Shown one piece after another: positions 1 through 7,947 of a stretch of 64,000 nucleotides of DNA. The DNA is from Dehalococcoidia bacterium (GTDB lineage Bacteria; Chloroflexota; Dehalococcoidia; E44-bin15): contig JBAZMV010000001.1 of assembly GCA_041649635.1 (NCBI GenBank), positions 124,001-188,000 of the forward strand, in the 5' to 3' direction. The notes under the pieces were generated by a model. It was not told the origin of the DNA and made no database searches. It saw only the letters and a program-made list of their open reading frames with translations. The position numbers and the translations under genes are program-made. Numbering within the stretch: the first letter of the stretch is position 1; every line of letters begins with the position of its first letter.

Positions 1-1371
1 GACTGGTCCGGCAATACAAGCACCATTGACGGTGTCGCAAACAGTTCCACCACTATTACCGTGGACGATGACTATGCCATACAGGCCAATTTTGGACGAT
101 ATACTTACATACTAACAATAACAAACGGCTCCGAAGGCGGCTCGCCTTATTTTGTGGGGTCCAACCCCATAGACTGCGGCACGATTGTTTCCGTCTACGC
201 CAATACGCTCCCCGGCTACACATTTATCGGATGGAGCCCGCCGGACGCGGTCGTGGACGATACAGACGAGGAAACCACATTGCTGATACATGATAATACC
301 ACCTTATGGTCTTTCTATGTCAGCGGCACGCCTACCCCCACGGTAACCCCTACGCCAACAACTCCAGGTAACGAGAGCCAGAGCACTATGTATTTAACAT
401 GGCATGTGTCTCAAGAGAACTTCAGGCTCAACAGCGCGGGCGGCTATATAATAGCGGACATACTGGCAAATATGACCAGCAGGATGGGTAAAACCCTTGA
501 GAAACAACTTACAATATACATCAAGCAAAGGGTCACGGAAGTAAGCCAGGGGCGTGGGGGCATATGGGGGGAAGATCTTATCGTTGGACTTGACTCCATG
601 TCCATCAGCGGCGAGGGCAACCTGTTCAGCGGCGACCTGTACGTTGACGGTGCCGTCTCCGTAACCGGCGAGGGAAACATGGTCAGCGGCACTTTGTACT
701 GTGACCTTCTTTCCGCAACGGGAGACGGCGCGGATTTCAGATGCGGGGGTCCCGAGTCCTGTCCTGCAGTCAGCTTCGATGAGATAGAAAGTAAACTGGG
801 CACGCCCGACGATAAATTCTATGCTAACCTGTCGGAGAGCATCGAAGTGCTGGATGACATAAATAACGAGTATGTCTTCACCACGGACGTTGTCCTTACC
901 ACTGTAGATGAGGTCTGGCAGGATAACGATCCAAGCACATACACATTGAAGCCCGGTTATTACTACAGCCCGGGCACCATAACGCTTAGCACCGGAGGCG
1001 TACCTACCAGAGGACGCGTTACATTCATCGCTGATCAGATCATCATTGATAATACCACCACCGGATATGGTTCGGAATACTATATAGGATTGGAGCCTTA
1101 TGACGCGGACGGCCTGCTTCTGTGGTCCACGGGAAACGGCGGCACCCCCAACACGTTTAATAACGGCGATATCATGATCAAGGGAGATGATGGCTGGAGG
1201 AACGCCTGTGTCAGGCTTGAAGGGGTTCTCTTCGCCCCGGACGGCGAGATAGAGCTGCAGGGCAGCGGGCCTAGACTGCAGGGATATGAAAGGCCCATAC
1301 TCAGCAGAGGGGCCATTATGGCTAAGTATCTGACCATCTACGGCAACGAGTGGTGGATGTACAGATGGTGA
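1..1371 (+). CDS. Secreted pilus-associated protein, 5' end outside window
   Basis: The frame is open from base 1, so the N-terminus lies outside the window; 456 codons are visible. The first ~90 residues look like a divergent InlB-type stalk repeat (pattern NGSEGGSP, GYTFIGWSPP). A Thr/Pro linker (TPTPTVTPTPTTPG) follows, then a region with a short prepilin-like helix and glycine-rich strands (SISGEGNLFSGDLYVDG, VTGEGNMVSGTLYCD) resembling beta-helical, polymer-forming folds. The stop is 4 bases before the next gene, which starts with a pilin-type membrane helix, so both probably belong to a minor-pilin operon read toward the terminator at 2384. The role in adhesion or pilus assembly is inferred from context; I do not recognise the exact family. 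Confidence 0.6.
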   Translation, partial: DWSGNTSTIDGVANSSTTITVDDDYAIQANFGRYTYILTITNGSEGGSPYFVGSNPIDCGTIVSVYANTLPGYTFIGWSPPDAVVDDTDEETTLLIHDNTTLWSFYVSGTPTPTVTPTPTTPGNESQSTMYLTWHVSQENFRLNSAGGYIIADILANMTSRMGKTLEKQLTIYIKQRVTEVSQGRGGIWGEDLIVGLDSMSISGEGNLFSGDLYVDGAVSVTGEGNMVSGTLYCDLLSATGDGADFRCGGPESCPAVSFDEIESKLGTPDDKFYANLSESIEVLDDINNEYVFTTDVVLTTVDEVWQDNDPSTYTLKPGYYYSPGTITLSTGGVPTRGRVTFIADQIIIDNTTTGYGSEYYIGLEPYDADGLLLWSTGNGGTPNTFNNGDIMIKGDDGWRNACVRLEGVLFAPDGEIELQGSGPRLQGYERPILSRGAIMAKYLTIYGNEWWMYRW

Positions 1372-1375
1372 TGGA

Positions 1376-2365
1376 ATGTTCAAGATAACAGGGTTGAAAG
1401 CTAAAAAGGGCCAGGTCTTTATCCTTGTCCTTATGGTTATGGCTATAGGGCTTATTGTTATTTCGCCTCTTCTCGACTACCTGAGCAGCAGCTACAGAAC
1501 TTACACCAAAGATCTCATAAAGACAAACGCCTACTACGCCGCAGACGCCATGATGGAATATATAATTCACGACATCCAACGAGGCGTCAACGTTTATGAA
1601 CTCAACGCCAGTACATCTTACAGCCAGGATGATTACCTGGATAGCGGTATGGATGTTACCGTAACAATCAACGACTCAATGCCCCAGCCGTTGGCCCCTC
1701 CGGAAGGCGGCAGCGGATGGACTTATCTGGATCCGGGGATTTTAATCTGTCCGGAGGCTTCCTGCGATAGCACCCTCCTCCTTAGTTCCCTTGGTTACGG
1801 CAAAACCCATGACTTCCCTTTGTATCTTGTAGAAGAAGCAGATATAGAGGTGAACTGGACAATGGATGACGAAGGGCGTTGGTTTTTATTCTGCGGCACT
1901 TGTTCCTATTATCTTGGCGCCTCTATGTGGATGAATTACCCTAACGGCTCAAAGATAGCGGAAACGGAGGTCAGCGGCTCAAGCACTAATGCTCCGCTCA
2001 CCCTTAACTTTGACTGGACCGTCCCTGAGGGCGGCACCGGCGACTATACCGTACAATTCAAGAATACCGGATGTCACCGTCAGAGCCAATGTAGCTGGTT
2101 TTCGTGCGATGGTAACGAAAACCGCCCGTCATACTCCGCGTCAGTCAGCGGTACCGGGGATACCAGTTATACATGGGTCAAGATTGGCATGGAGAAGGAT
2201 GGAGTGGTCTACACCTATCAGGATTACTCGGTGACGGCTACAGCCAGCAAGAACGGCGAGGACCTTGTGTCCATAACCGCATACATACGGCACAGCCCCG
2301 GATCAATGGTATACTGGCTGGAGCAGACCGTAGAGATAGCAGGCTGGCAGGTAACATATCATTAG
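1376..2365 (+). CDS. PilX-like minor pilin / pilus assembly protein
   Basis: 329 residues. The N-terminus is KKGQVFILVLMVMAIGLIV, a basic patch followed by a single membrane helix, then YYAADAMMEYIIHDI, the aromatic/Ala-rich helix typical of PilX/PilV-type minor pilins, where Ala-Asp-Ala marks a helix that extends out of the membrane. The rest is an extracellular beta-rich domain with several Cys pairs (CGTC, CHRQSQC). It starts 4 bases after the upstream gene and is followed by a hairpin terminator. Minor pilins of this kind prime pilus assembly. The family assignment rests on the N-terminus only, because the head domain is not recognisable. Confidence 0.6.
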   Translation: MFKITGLKAKKGQVFILVLMVMAIGLIVISPLLDYLSSSYRTYTKDLIKTNAYYAADAMMEYIIHDIQRGVNVYELNASTSYSQDDYLDSGMDVTVTINDSMPQPLAPPEGGSGWTYLDPGILICPEASCDSTLLLSSLGYGKTHDFPLYLVEEADIEVNWTMDDEGRWFLFCGTCSYYLGASMWMNYPNGSKIAETEVSGSSTNAPLTLNFDWTVPEGGTGDYTVQFKNTGCHRQSQCSWFSCDGNENRPSYSASVSGTGDTSYTWVKIGMEKDGVVYTYQDYSVTATASKNGEDLVSITAYIRHSPGSMVYWLEQTVEIAGWQVTYH

Positions 2366-2383
2366 TCCCGCCTGGCAGCTCAT

Positions 2384-2412
2384 AATGGCGGATATGGAAG
2401 CCGCCATTTATT
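2384..2412 (+). terminator. Intrinsic terminator after minor-pilin genes
   Basis: AATGGCGG (2384-2391) pairs with CCGCCATT (2401-2408) around a 9-base loop and is followed by TTATTTATG. It separates the minor-pilin pair from the pilN promoter. Confidence 0.7.
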
Positions 2413-2481
2413 TATGTTAGTCTAATAGAGAATCGTGAAATTTCGTGATGAAGCCCACAGGCGGAAGGGTACTATTAATAC

Positions 2482-2510
2482 TTGACATTTACTTCTTTTC
2501 ATAGTACATT
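2482..2510 (+). promoter_or_regulatory. Sigma-70-type promoter of pilN operon
   Basis: TTGACA (2482-2487), a 17-base spacer and TACATT (2505-2510). The start of transcription should be near 2517, about 27 bases before the pilN start codon. Confidence 0.7.
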
Positions 2511-2543
2511 CCTGTAACATATGTCTTGAAGAAGGAACTGTGT

Positions 2544-3134
2544 ATGACGATGCAGCAAGCACCGGAAAGACGTCCTGCAAAGATAAATCTGAATCTTCTA
2601 CCGGATGAATATCGCCCCCCTAAAAAATCATACCTTGGCCTTACACTATATCTAATAGCATTTATCCTGATCTGCGCAGCAGCCATGTTTTTCATCATGA
2701 AATCCGGCATTGACAGCGATATCAAGGCCCTTGATCAAAACCTAACAAGCCTTCAGCAGCAGATCGCTGAACTGCGCGAAAATAAAGACGAGGCGGAGCC
2801 CATTCAAGATCAGATTACCAACACACAGAATCAACTGGCAAGTTTGGAGGCGGACTACCAAAGCTTCTTGGACAGTCGTGCATTCTGGTCTGAAATCATC
2901 GCCGAGATTGATGACCTGGTTCCGGGTAAAAAGATCACTTTAGACAGCATAACCGATAGGGGTGACACAATAAATATTGCTGGTATGTCTACAAAAAGAA
3001 TATATGTATACGATTACGCTGTATCCCTTGAAGAGAGCGATTTATTCGAAAATGTTGATTTCACATTTGGCGATTGTCCTGATGTATCCGAGTGCGATTT
3101 TAACATAATATTACAATTAACTGGAGCGAACTAG
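2544..3134 (+). CDS. pilN: Type IV pilus inner-membrane assembly protein PilN
   Basis: 196 residues. Residues ~10-18 hold the PilN signature KINLNLLPDEYRPP, which in the family docks the cytoplasmic PilM. One membrane helix follows (LTLYLIAFILICAAAMFFIM), then a coiled coil (LDQNLTSLQQQIAELREN) and a small ferredoxin-like periplasmic/extracytoplasmic domain. I chose the ATG at 2544 rather than the in-frame TTG at 2526 because GAAGAAGGA ends 7 bases before it. It is the first gene of a pilN-pilO-pilM-pilD unit. PilN and PilO form the heterodimer that aligns the pilus machine. The sequence is divergent but the motif and the neighbour make the call firm. Confidence 0.85.
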   Translation: MTMQQAPERRPAKINLNLLPDEYRPPKKSYLGLTLYLIAFILICAAAMFFIMKSGIDSDIKALDQNLTSLQQQIAELRENKDEAEPIQDQITNTQNQLASLEADYQSFLDSRAFWSEIIAEIDDLVPGKKITLDSITDRGDTINIAGMSTKRIYVYDYAVSLEESDLFENVDFTFGDCPDVSECDFNIILQLTGAN

Positions 3135-3150
3135 ACAGCAGGTGAAATAA

Positions 3151-3771
3151 ATGAATAAGAAGAATGCACTAGGGAACTTCTCTTTAGCCAGCCTTTCGTC
3201 GATGAAATTGCCTAAAGGCATTACTACAACACATCTTATCCTGATAGTTGTTAGTGTTATTCTCCTGGCTCTGACCATTTATTTTACAGTATTATACTTC
3301 GGCGCAGCAGCCGATAAAAATGACCTGGAAAAGCAGATCACGCAGAAACAAACACTGCTAAATTCAATGGGCGAGATGCAAAATATAGCAGCCCTTGAAA
3401 GCCAGCTTGAACAAGCCCGGGAAGACTTGGCGGAAAATTCTCCGTTCCCCGACAGTGTAAAGAATACAGATGTAGCCTATTCTATAATTCTGGCCGCCAG
3501 GGAAGCCTCCATAACCTGCTTCAGTTATGATTCAGATGATCCTAAAATATATACAATCAATGGCAACGATTACATTGAGAATATTTACGGAATCTCGGTA
3601 CAGGAAACCGATAGCGAAACCGGAGAGAAGATCAGCAGGATTATCAGATTCCTGACGGAATTAGAAGAGACTTATGATAACTCAATAGTAACCTCAGCCA
3701 GTATGTCGGACGGCGAAAGTGACGGATTGTGGGTTATCGATTTTAAATATTCAGTTATATCACTAGAGTAA
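3151..3771 (+). CDS. pilO: Type IV pilus assembly protein PilO-like
   Basis: 206 residues. A short cytoplasmic tail is followed by one membrane helix (TTHLILIVVSVILLALTIYF), a coiled coil (LEKQITQKQTLLNSMGEMQ ... LESQLEQAREDL) and a globular C-terminal domain, which is the PilO layout. It lies 16 bases after pilN with a weak AGGTGA ribosome site. Position, size and architecture support PilO, the partner of PilN in the inner-membrane alignment complex. Sequence conservation in this family is low, so the symbol is by architecture and synteny. Confidence 0.75.
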   Translation: MNKKNALGNFSLASLSSMKLPKGITTTHLILIVVSVILLALTIYFTVLYFGAAADKNDLEKQITQKQTLLNSMGEMQNIAALESQLEQAREDLAENSPFPDSVKNTDVAYSIILAAREASITCFSYDSDDPKIYTINGNDYIENIYGISVQETDSETGEKISRIIRFLTELEETYDNSIVTSASMSDGESDGLWVIDFKYSVISLE

Positions 3772-3804
3772 GAGCGGCCTGATGTTTATTAAGGAGCACC
3801 TGAT

Positions 3805-5832
3805 ATGAAACGCCTGAAGATGCCCAAGATACCAACAAGGGTACCGGTGCCTGATATGCCGAGTATTCGTATCCGCTCCAGTAAGAAAGATAAAGGTGAA
3901 TTCGTCGCTGACGCCGTACCGCTCGTAGCAGAGGAGCAAGCCCCTGAGACACAACCGGTAGAACAGATCGCAGTTGAACAACCGGCTGTTGAACAGCCCG
4001 TGGAAGTTAAAGAGTCGGGGCATCGCAAAGTAAATATGCCCAATATACCTTTGCCCAGTATATCCAAACCAACACTCCGCAAGCCCAGCGCGCCTAAGAT
4101 ACCCCTCCCCAGCATATCCAAGCCCGGCGCTCCCAAACTGAGCGTGCCCAAGATTCCCCTCCCCGGGATATCCATGCCCGGCAAGTCCAGGAAGGCTCAT
4201 CCTCAAGAGGAAGAGCAGCCTCAGCCTGAGATGATCGAAAAAGCCGCCCCTGAGCCATATTCACCGGAGCCCGCGGCGACCGCCGACAGCGTTCCGGAAC
4301 AGGCGGAAGAAAAAGCTAGACCGAAAATTAGTATTCATAAAATAAGCGCGCCCAAGATGCCTTCTCTGCGTAAGGCAAAAGAAAAGCAGCCGGCAGACGA
4401 AACCACGACCGAGCGCGAAACCCCACCGGCGGCCGAGGATGAGAAAAAACCAAAGGCTAGAATAACAGGTATCCACATACCGTCTTTCCGCAAAGCGAAA
4501 GAAAAACCTGAGACAGCCGCGGAAACGGAACCCGCGCCTCAGTTGCAAGAACCGCCTGCTCCGATAAAAGAACCGTATATTCCTATGGGGACACCGTCGA
4601 TACCTGTGGATGTACAGCCGTCTTCGATAGAAGAACCGCCCGCTCCGATAAAAGAACCGTATATTCCTATGGGGACACCGTCGATACCTGTGGATGTACA
4701 GCCGTCTTCGGTAGAAGAACCGCCTGCTCCATGGGCTCCTATTGCTCCGCCAGAGGTACCGCCGACTCCAGTACAAGTGCCTTCGGCTCAGGCACAGTTT
4801 ACTCCGGCGGGAGTTTCGGAGTCTTCCATAGAAGCGCCGCCGTCTCCACCCGAGACACCTAAGGCGAAGGGTAAATCCAAACTGAGCATGCCCAAAATGC
4901 CAAAGATCGGCATGCCCAGTATGTCCGTGGGAAAAGGGAAGGGCGGCGGAACCAGGTCTACCGGTAAACGCATCCTGGCTTTAAGTATCGAAGGCAACGA
5001 TATCAGGATGTTGAGTTATGCCAATAACGCAGTGGATTCATGGAAAAGCGTTCCGTTCGATGCCAGTCTACTCAAAATGGGACAGGTAGCCGATCCCGTA
5101 GGTCTGGGAGAAATCATTAAGAGCGCGGTCGTCGATATTGAAGTACACAGGTGTTATGTATTGTGCGCTCTGCCCGGCCTCAGATCTGTCTCCCGCATCA
5201 TCTCCATTCCGAATGTAAGCAAGAAAGAGATGGAAACAATCATCCCCCGCGAGGTCAGGAGAACCATGACGGTATCGGAGGAGGATAATTACTTCCACTG
5301 GCAGGTACTCCCCGTGGAAGCGGCGCAGGCACGCGTCTTCGTGCTGGCCGTGCCCAAAGAACCCATTTCACTGCTATTACGGTCTTTGAGTAACGCCGGA
5401 CTCAACCCTTCTCAGATGGACCTTAAACCTCTGGCGCTCATGAGAGCGATAAATCAGAAGGATGCCATCATTGCCAATTGCGAAGGTAACAGCATGGAGC
5501 TGGTCATAGTTTCAGATGACATCCCTGTACTGATACGAAGCGTATTCCTGGGAGAAGGCGTAGCAAACCAGGATTACGCGGTGGGAAGGATCAGCGACGA
5601 GCTGGGGCGAACAGTTGTAACCTACAACGAGATCAATAAGGAACGCCCGCTTGACCAGGACGTTCCTGTCTATCTCACCGGAGCGGCGGCATCAGGCGTG
5701 CCTTTCGCTCTCAACGTTGCAGCGCTGACGGGCCGAACGGTACAGCCGCTGGAATCGCCTGTAACGGTACCGGAAGACCTGCCCCTGGCCGAGTATATGG
5801 TCAATATAGGACTCCTCCTTAAAGTGGTATGA
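3805..5832 (+). CDS. pilM: PilM-like actin-fold protein with long Pro-rich N-terminal extension
   Basis: 675 residues, about twice the usual PilM length. The PilM/FtsA-type ATPase fold is residues ~387-675 (KRILALSIEGNDIRML start, DLKPLALMRAIN, EVRRTM region). Before it lies a ~385-residue low-complexity part rich in Pro, Lys and Glu. It has repeated PKIPLPSISKP-like segments (residues ~75-130) and, at 4549-4740, an 84-base tandem repeat in nearly exact copies coding 28 residues each (EPPAPIKEPYIPMG core). The ribosome site AAGGAGC precedes the ATG. PilM normally binds the PilN tail on the cytoplasmic side; the extension could be a flexible tether or interaction scaffold (inference). The stop overlaps the next start as ATGA. 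Confidence 0.85.
   Translation: MKRLKMPKIPTRVPVPDMPSIRIRSSKKDKGEFVADAVPLVAEEQAPETQPVEQIAVEQPAVEQPVEVKESGHRKVNMPNIPLPSISKPTLRKPSAPKIPLPSISKPGAPKLSVPKIPLPGISMPGKSRKAHPQEEEQPQPEMIEKAAPEPYSPEPAATADSVPEQAEEKARPKISIHKISAPKMPSLRKAKEKQPADETTTERETPPAAEDEKKPKARITGIHIPSFRKAKEKPETAAETEPAPQLQEPPAPIKEPYIPMGTPSIPVDVQPSSIEEPPAPIKEPYIPMGTPSIPVDVQPSSVEEPPAPWAPIAPPEVPPTPVQVPSAQAQFTPAGVSESSIEAPPSPPETPKAKGKSKLSMPKMPKIGMPSMSVGKGKGGGTRSTGKRILALSIEGNDIRMLSYANNAVDSWKSVPFDASLLKMGQVADPVGLGEIIKSAVVDIEVHRCYVLCALPGLRSVSRIISIPNVSKKEMETIIPREVRRTMTVSEEDNYFHWQVLPVEAAQARVFVLAVPKEPISLLLRSLSNAGLNPSQMDLKPLALMRAINQKDAIIANCEGNSMELVIVSDDIPVLIRSVFLGEGVANQDYAVGRISDELGRTVVTYNEINKERPLDQDVPVYLTGAAASGVPFALNVAALTGRTVQPLESPVTVPEDLPLAEYMVNIGLLLKVV
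4549..4734 (+). repeat. 84-bp in-frame tandem repeat within pilM
   Basis: Copies begin at 4549, 4633 and (partial) 4717, exactly 84 bases apart and nearly identical, each encoding 28 residues beginning EPPAPIKEPYIP. The near-identity at DNA level points to recent duplication and likely length variation between strains. Confidence 0.9.
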
Positions 5833-6671
5833 CGCCAATCTTTGCGGCATTCGTTTTCGCGCTGTTCGGCATGTCCATCGGCAGTATGTTGAATGTGTGC
5901 ATAGACCGCATCCCAGCCGGGCAATCCATAGTCAGACCTCCATCACACTGTCCTTACTGCAATAGAAAAATAGCAGGCATAGACCTGATACCCATCTTCA
6001 GCTATATATTCCTGCGCGGCCGCTGCAGGTACTGCGGGGCCGGGATACCCATCCGTATATTCATTGTTGAGCTGACAACAGCGCTTCTCTTCGGACTGAT
6101 CGCGTGGCACTTCATGTCCCATCACGACGGCCTGAGCGCACTTGTTGCCATTCCCATTGTATACGCCTGCGTCTTCATGGTCATTTTCTTCATCGATCTG
6201 GAACAGCAGATAATAATCGTCCACCCGATAGTCACGGCAGGAATAATACTGGCGCTTATCTTCTCGCTGTTCTGGGACGGCTTCGGGGAATACTGGCCCC
6301 AGGCTAGTATAGCCAATACCTACTTCGACGGCATAACATCGTCGCTTCTGGGCGGCGCTACCGGATTCGTCTTTATGATAGTTCCGTACCTCATCGCCAG
6401 GTGGCACTACAAGTCGGAGGGGATAGGGCAGGGGGACATATACCTTGGAGTTTTTATAGGCGCGGCGACGGGATTCCCGCTGGTCTTCCTGGCTTTAATA
6501 ATAGGAGTGATTATCGGCGGCGTAACGGCCATCGCACTGTTAGCCCTGCGCCGTAAGAAGAAGAAGGACATGATACCCTTCGGGCCGTTCCTGTCTGTCG
6601 GGGCTATGATAGCGGTGATATGGGGAACCCAGATGATGGACTGGTATCTCAACCGTTATTCATCATTCTGA
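5829..6671 (+). CDS. pilD: Prepilin peptidase (type IV leader peptidase/methylase)
   Basis: 280 residues, 7-8 membrane segments. The N-terminal domain carries the two zinc-type pairs CPYC and CRYC (residues ~38-60) characteristic of the bifunctional enzyme with N-methyltransferase activity. The aspartyl protease motifs are FFIDLEQQ (first Asp) and GIGQGDIYLG (GxGD, second Asp). It cleaves the leader of type IV prepilins such as those at 6913 and 53497 after Gly and methylates the new N-terminal residue. It overlaps pilM by ATGA and ends the pilN-O-M-D unit. Confidence 0.95.
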   Translation: MTPIFAAFVFALFGMSIGSMLNVCIDRIPAGQSIVRPPSHCPYCNRKIAGIDLIPIFSYIFLRGRCRYCGAGIPIRIFIVELTTALLFGLIAWHFMSHHDGLSALVAIPIVYACVFMVIFFIDLEQQIIIVHPIVTAGIILALIFSLFWDGFGEYWPQASIANTYFDGITSSLLGGATGFVFMIVPYLIARWHYKSEGIGQGDIYLGVFIGAATGFPLVFLALIIGVIIGGVTAIALLALRRKKKKDMIPFGPFLSVGAMIAVIWGTQMMDWYLNRYSSF

Positions 6672-6801
6672 GAGGAGATGCCGTCAGTCTTTACTTTATG
6701 CATTCGACAAACGAAAAATATTGACAAAGCTAGTATACGTATGATAACCTTTCCTAATCTTCCGACAAAACCTAAAAATACCAAATGCACATAAAAGACT
6801 A

Positions 6802-6830
6802 TTGACAAATATAAAACATTGTGATATCTT
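6802..6830 (+). promoter_or_regulatory. Strong sigma-70-type promoter of the prepilin gene
   Basis: TTGACA (6802-6807), a 17-base spacer and TATCTT (6825-6830), in an AT-rich 240-base gap. Transcription should begin near 6837, leaving a leader of ~75 bases that ends in the strong ribosome site GGAAAGGAGGTG. Another TTGACA at 6721 has no well-spaced -10 box. Confidence 0.75.
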
Positions 6831-6912
6831 AATTCTGGATAAAATTATATAAAATACGATATACGATATATGTAATGAACTGGTAAATTTACAGGAAAGG
6901 AGGTGAATTGAA

Positions 6913-7440
6913 ATGAAGACGTATAAAAACATAGGGTTCGGGCCACGGAAAAGCAAGAAAGGTTTCACGTTAATCGAGTTATTGATCGTTATGGTCATCC
7001 TGGCGATCCTGGCCGGAGTCGTGGTCATGGCCGTAGGCGGCGTATTTGGCAATGCCAGAGAGCGCGCTTACGATACAACTAAGGACGAGCTGAAGAACGC
7101 CGTTGCAGAGTACGCAAGTCGCCACTCAGGAGATTTCCCGTATACGAGCACCGCCAACATAACACTTACCTCTCCTGCGGGCACATACTACATCATCAAC
7201 ATAGGCGATATACTGACTGCGAATGGCGGCGTACTAGCGGACGAGCCGGACAGCGTTGCTCTTCTGGACACCGCTGATAACTGCGATGGTGGACTGACAT
7301 GCACTGCCAGCGACACTGCCCACTACGTATGGCTGATGGATGCTTACGGCAACATATACTCCCAATGCGATGACGAAAACGGCGGCAGCACTGCTTGCGA
7401 CGCCGAGGATGAAGATGGTTTCATGACCGTATATCCGTAA
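6913..7440 (+). CDS. Type IV prepilin, major-pilin-like
   Basis: 175 residues. The class III leader ends KSKKG and is followed by FTLIELLIVMVILAILAG, so cleavage after Gly gives the usual N-terminal Phe with Glu5. The head domain begins YDTTKDELKNAVAEY and contains the pattern HYVWLMDAYGNIYSQC near the end, finishing DEDGFMTVYP. This head is shared with the prepilin at 53497 and the polytopic protein at 33729. The gene stands alone between a strong promoter with a near-perfect ribosome site and a terminator, as expected for an abundant pilin. Confidence 0.92.
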   Translation: MKTYKNIGFGPRKSKKGFTLIELLIVMVILAILAGVVVMAVGGVFGNARERAYDTTKDELKNAVAEYASRHSGDFPYTSTANITLTSPAGTYYIINIGDILTANGGVLADEPDSVALLDTADNCDGGLTCTASDTAHYVWLMDAYGNIYSQCDDENGGSTACDAEDEDGFMTVYP

Positions 7441-7486
7441 GCTCGGTTAAGGTAAACAAAGCTTGACTCAGAACCCAAATAACAAC

Positions 7487-7523
7487 AAGAAGCGCTTTGA
7501 GAAATCGGGGCGCTTCTTCTTTT
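7487..7523 (+). terminator. Intrinsic terminator of the prepilin gene
   Basis: AAGAAGCGC (7487-7495) pairs with GCGCTTCTT (7510-7518), and the T-rich CTTTT follows. It sits 47 bases after the stop codon. Confidence 0.8.
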
Positions 7524-7535
7524 CCCCGTCTCAAC

Positions 7536-7561
7536 ACGGGCGAAATATTTTTCGCCCCTAC
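7536..7561. repeat. GTAGGGGC-family palindrome, copy 1 (AT core)
   Basis: GGGCGAAAATA-like arms with an AT-rich core, ending TTCGCCCCTAC. The left arm lacks the GTA, so this copy is degenerate. Confidence 0.7.
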
Positions 7562-7620
7562 ACCGCGAATATCTTCCAATCCGGTGGTTCGGGAATCGGC
7601 TATTCATAATCCCCTCTGGA

Positions 7621-7649
7621 TTATCCTTCCCTGTATCAGGGAAGGATAA
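7621..7649. repeat. Perfect 12-bp inverted repeat
   Basis: TTATCCTTCCCT (7621-7632), loop GTATC, and AGGGAAGGATAA (7638-7649). There is no T-run on either side, so it is not an obvious terminator. Confidence 0.85.
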
Positions 7650-7674
7650 TGACAATTACGCATCGACATTTCCC

Positions 7675-7700
7675 GTAGGGGCAAGCCCCCGTGCTTGCCC
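7675..7700. repeat. GTAGGGGC-family palindrome, copy 2
   Basis: GTAGGGGCAAGC and GCTTGCCC arms around CCCCGT. Confidence 0.8.
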
Positions 7701-7733
7701 GAATGCTAGTCATCACAACCGATTTTATCTTTT

Positions 7734-7758
7734 GTAGGGGCGATCCTTGTGATCACCC
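7734..7758. repeat. GTAGGGGC-family palindrome, copy 3
   Basis: GTAGGGGCGATC and GTGATCACCC arms around CTT. The same core recurs inverted at 35281. Confidence 0.8.
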
Positions 7759-7790
7759 GAATCCGATACATTACAACCGATAACCCCCGC

Positions 7791-7816
7791 GTAGGGGCAG
7801 ACCTGTGTGTCTGCCC
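7791..7816. repeat. GTAGGGGC-family palindrome, copy 4
   Basis: GTAGGGGCAGAC and GTCTGCCC arms around CTGTGT. The copy at 35251 has almost the same core. Confidence 0.8.
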
Positions 7817-7874
7817 TTTAATGCCGTATCTGATTAAGGCGCCAAACCTACCCCCACATTAATCAACATCTCAA

Positions 7875-7903
7875 TTGACACCCTTACGGCATAATAGTAA
7901 GAT
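7875..7903 (+). promoter_or_regulatory. Sigma-70-type promoter of yifB
   Basis: TTGACA (7875-7880), 17 bases and TAAGAT (7898-7903). The predicted leader before the ATG at 7948 is ~38 bases and shows no good ribosome site. Confidence 0.65.
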
Positions 7904-7947
7904 ATTCACACAGGTCATTTTTATTAGCCCCCATTAGTCTATTAATT

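Larger units (their letters stand above)
7524..7874. other. Gene-free stretch filled with palindromic repeats
   Basis: No coding sequence is supported here. It holds four GTAGGGGC-family palindromes (7536-7561, 7675-7700, 7734-7758, 7791-7816) and a separate perfect hairpin at 7621-7649. The interval looks like a nest of short non-autonomous repeats between the prepilin terminator and the yifB promoter. Confidence 0.8.

Noticed and set aside
394..1383. Long open frame on the minus strand (329 codons) opposite the first gene
   Set aside because: The plus frame has clear domain structure, linker and operon spacing; the reverse translation shows no family pattern or ribosome site.
6721..6745. 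Second promoter TTGACA with TATGAT before the prepilin gene
   Set aside because: The spacing is only 13 bases; the pair at 6802-6830 is ideal.
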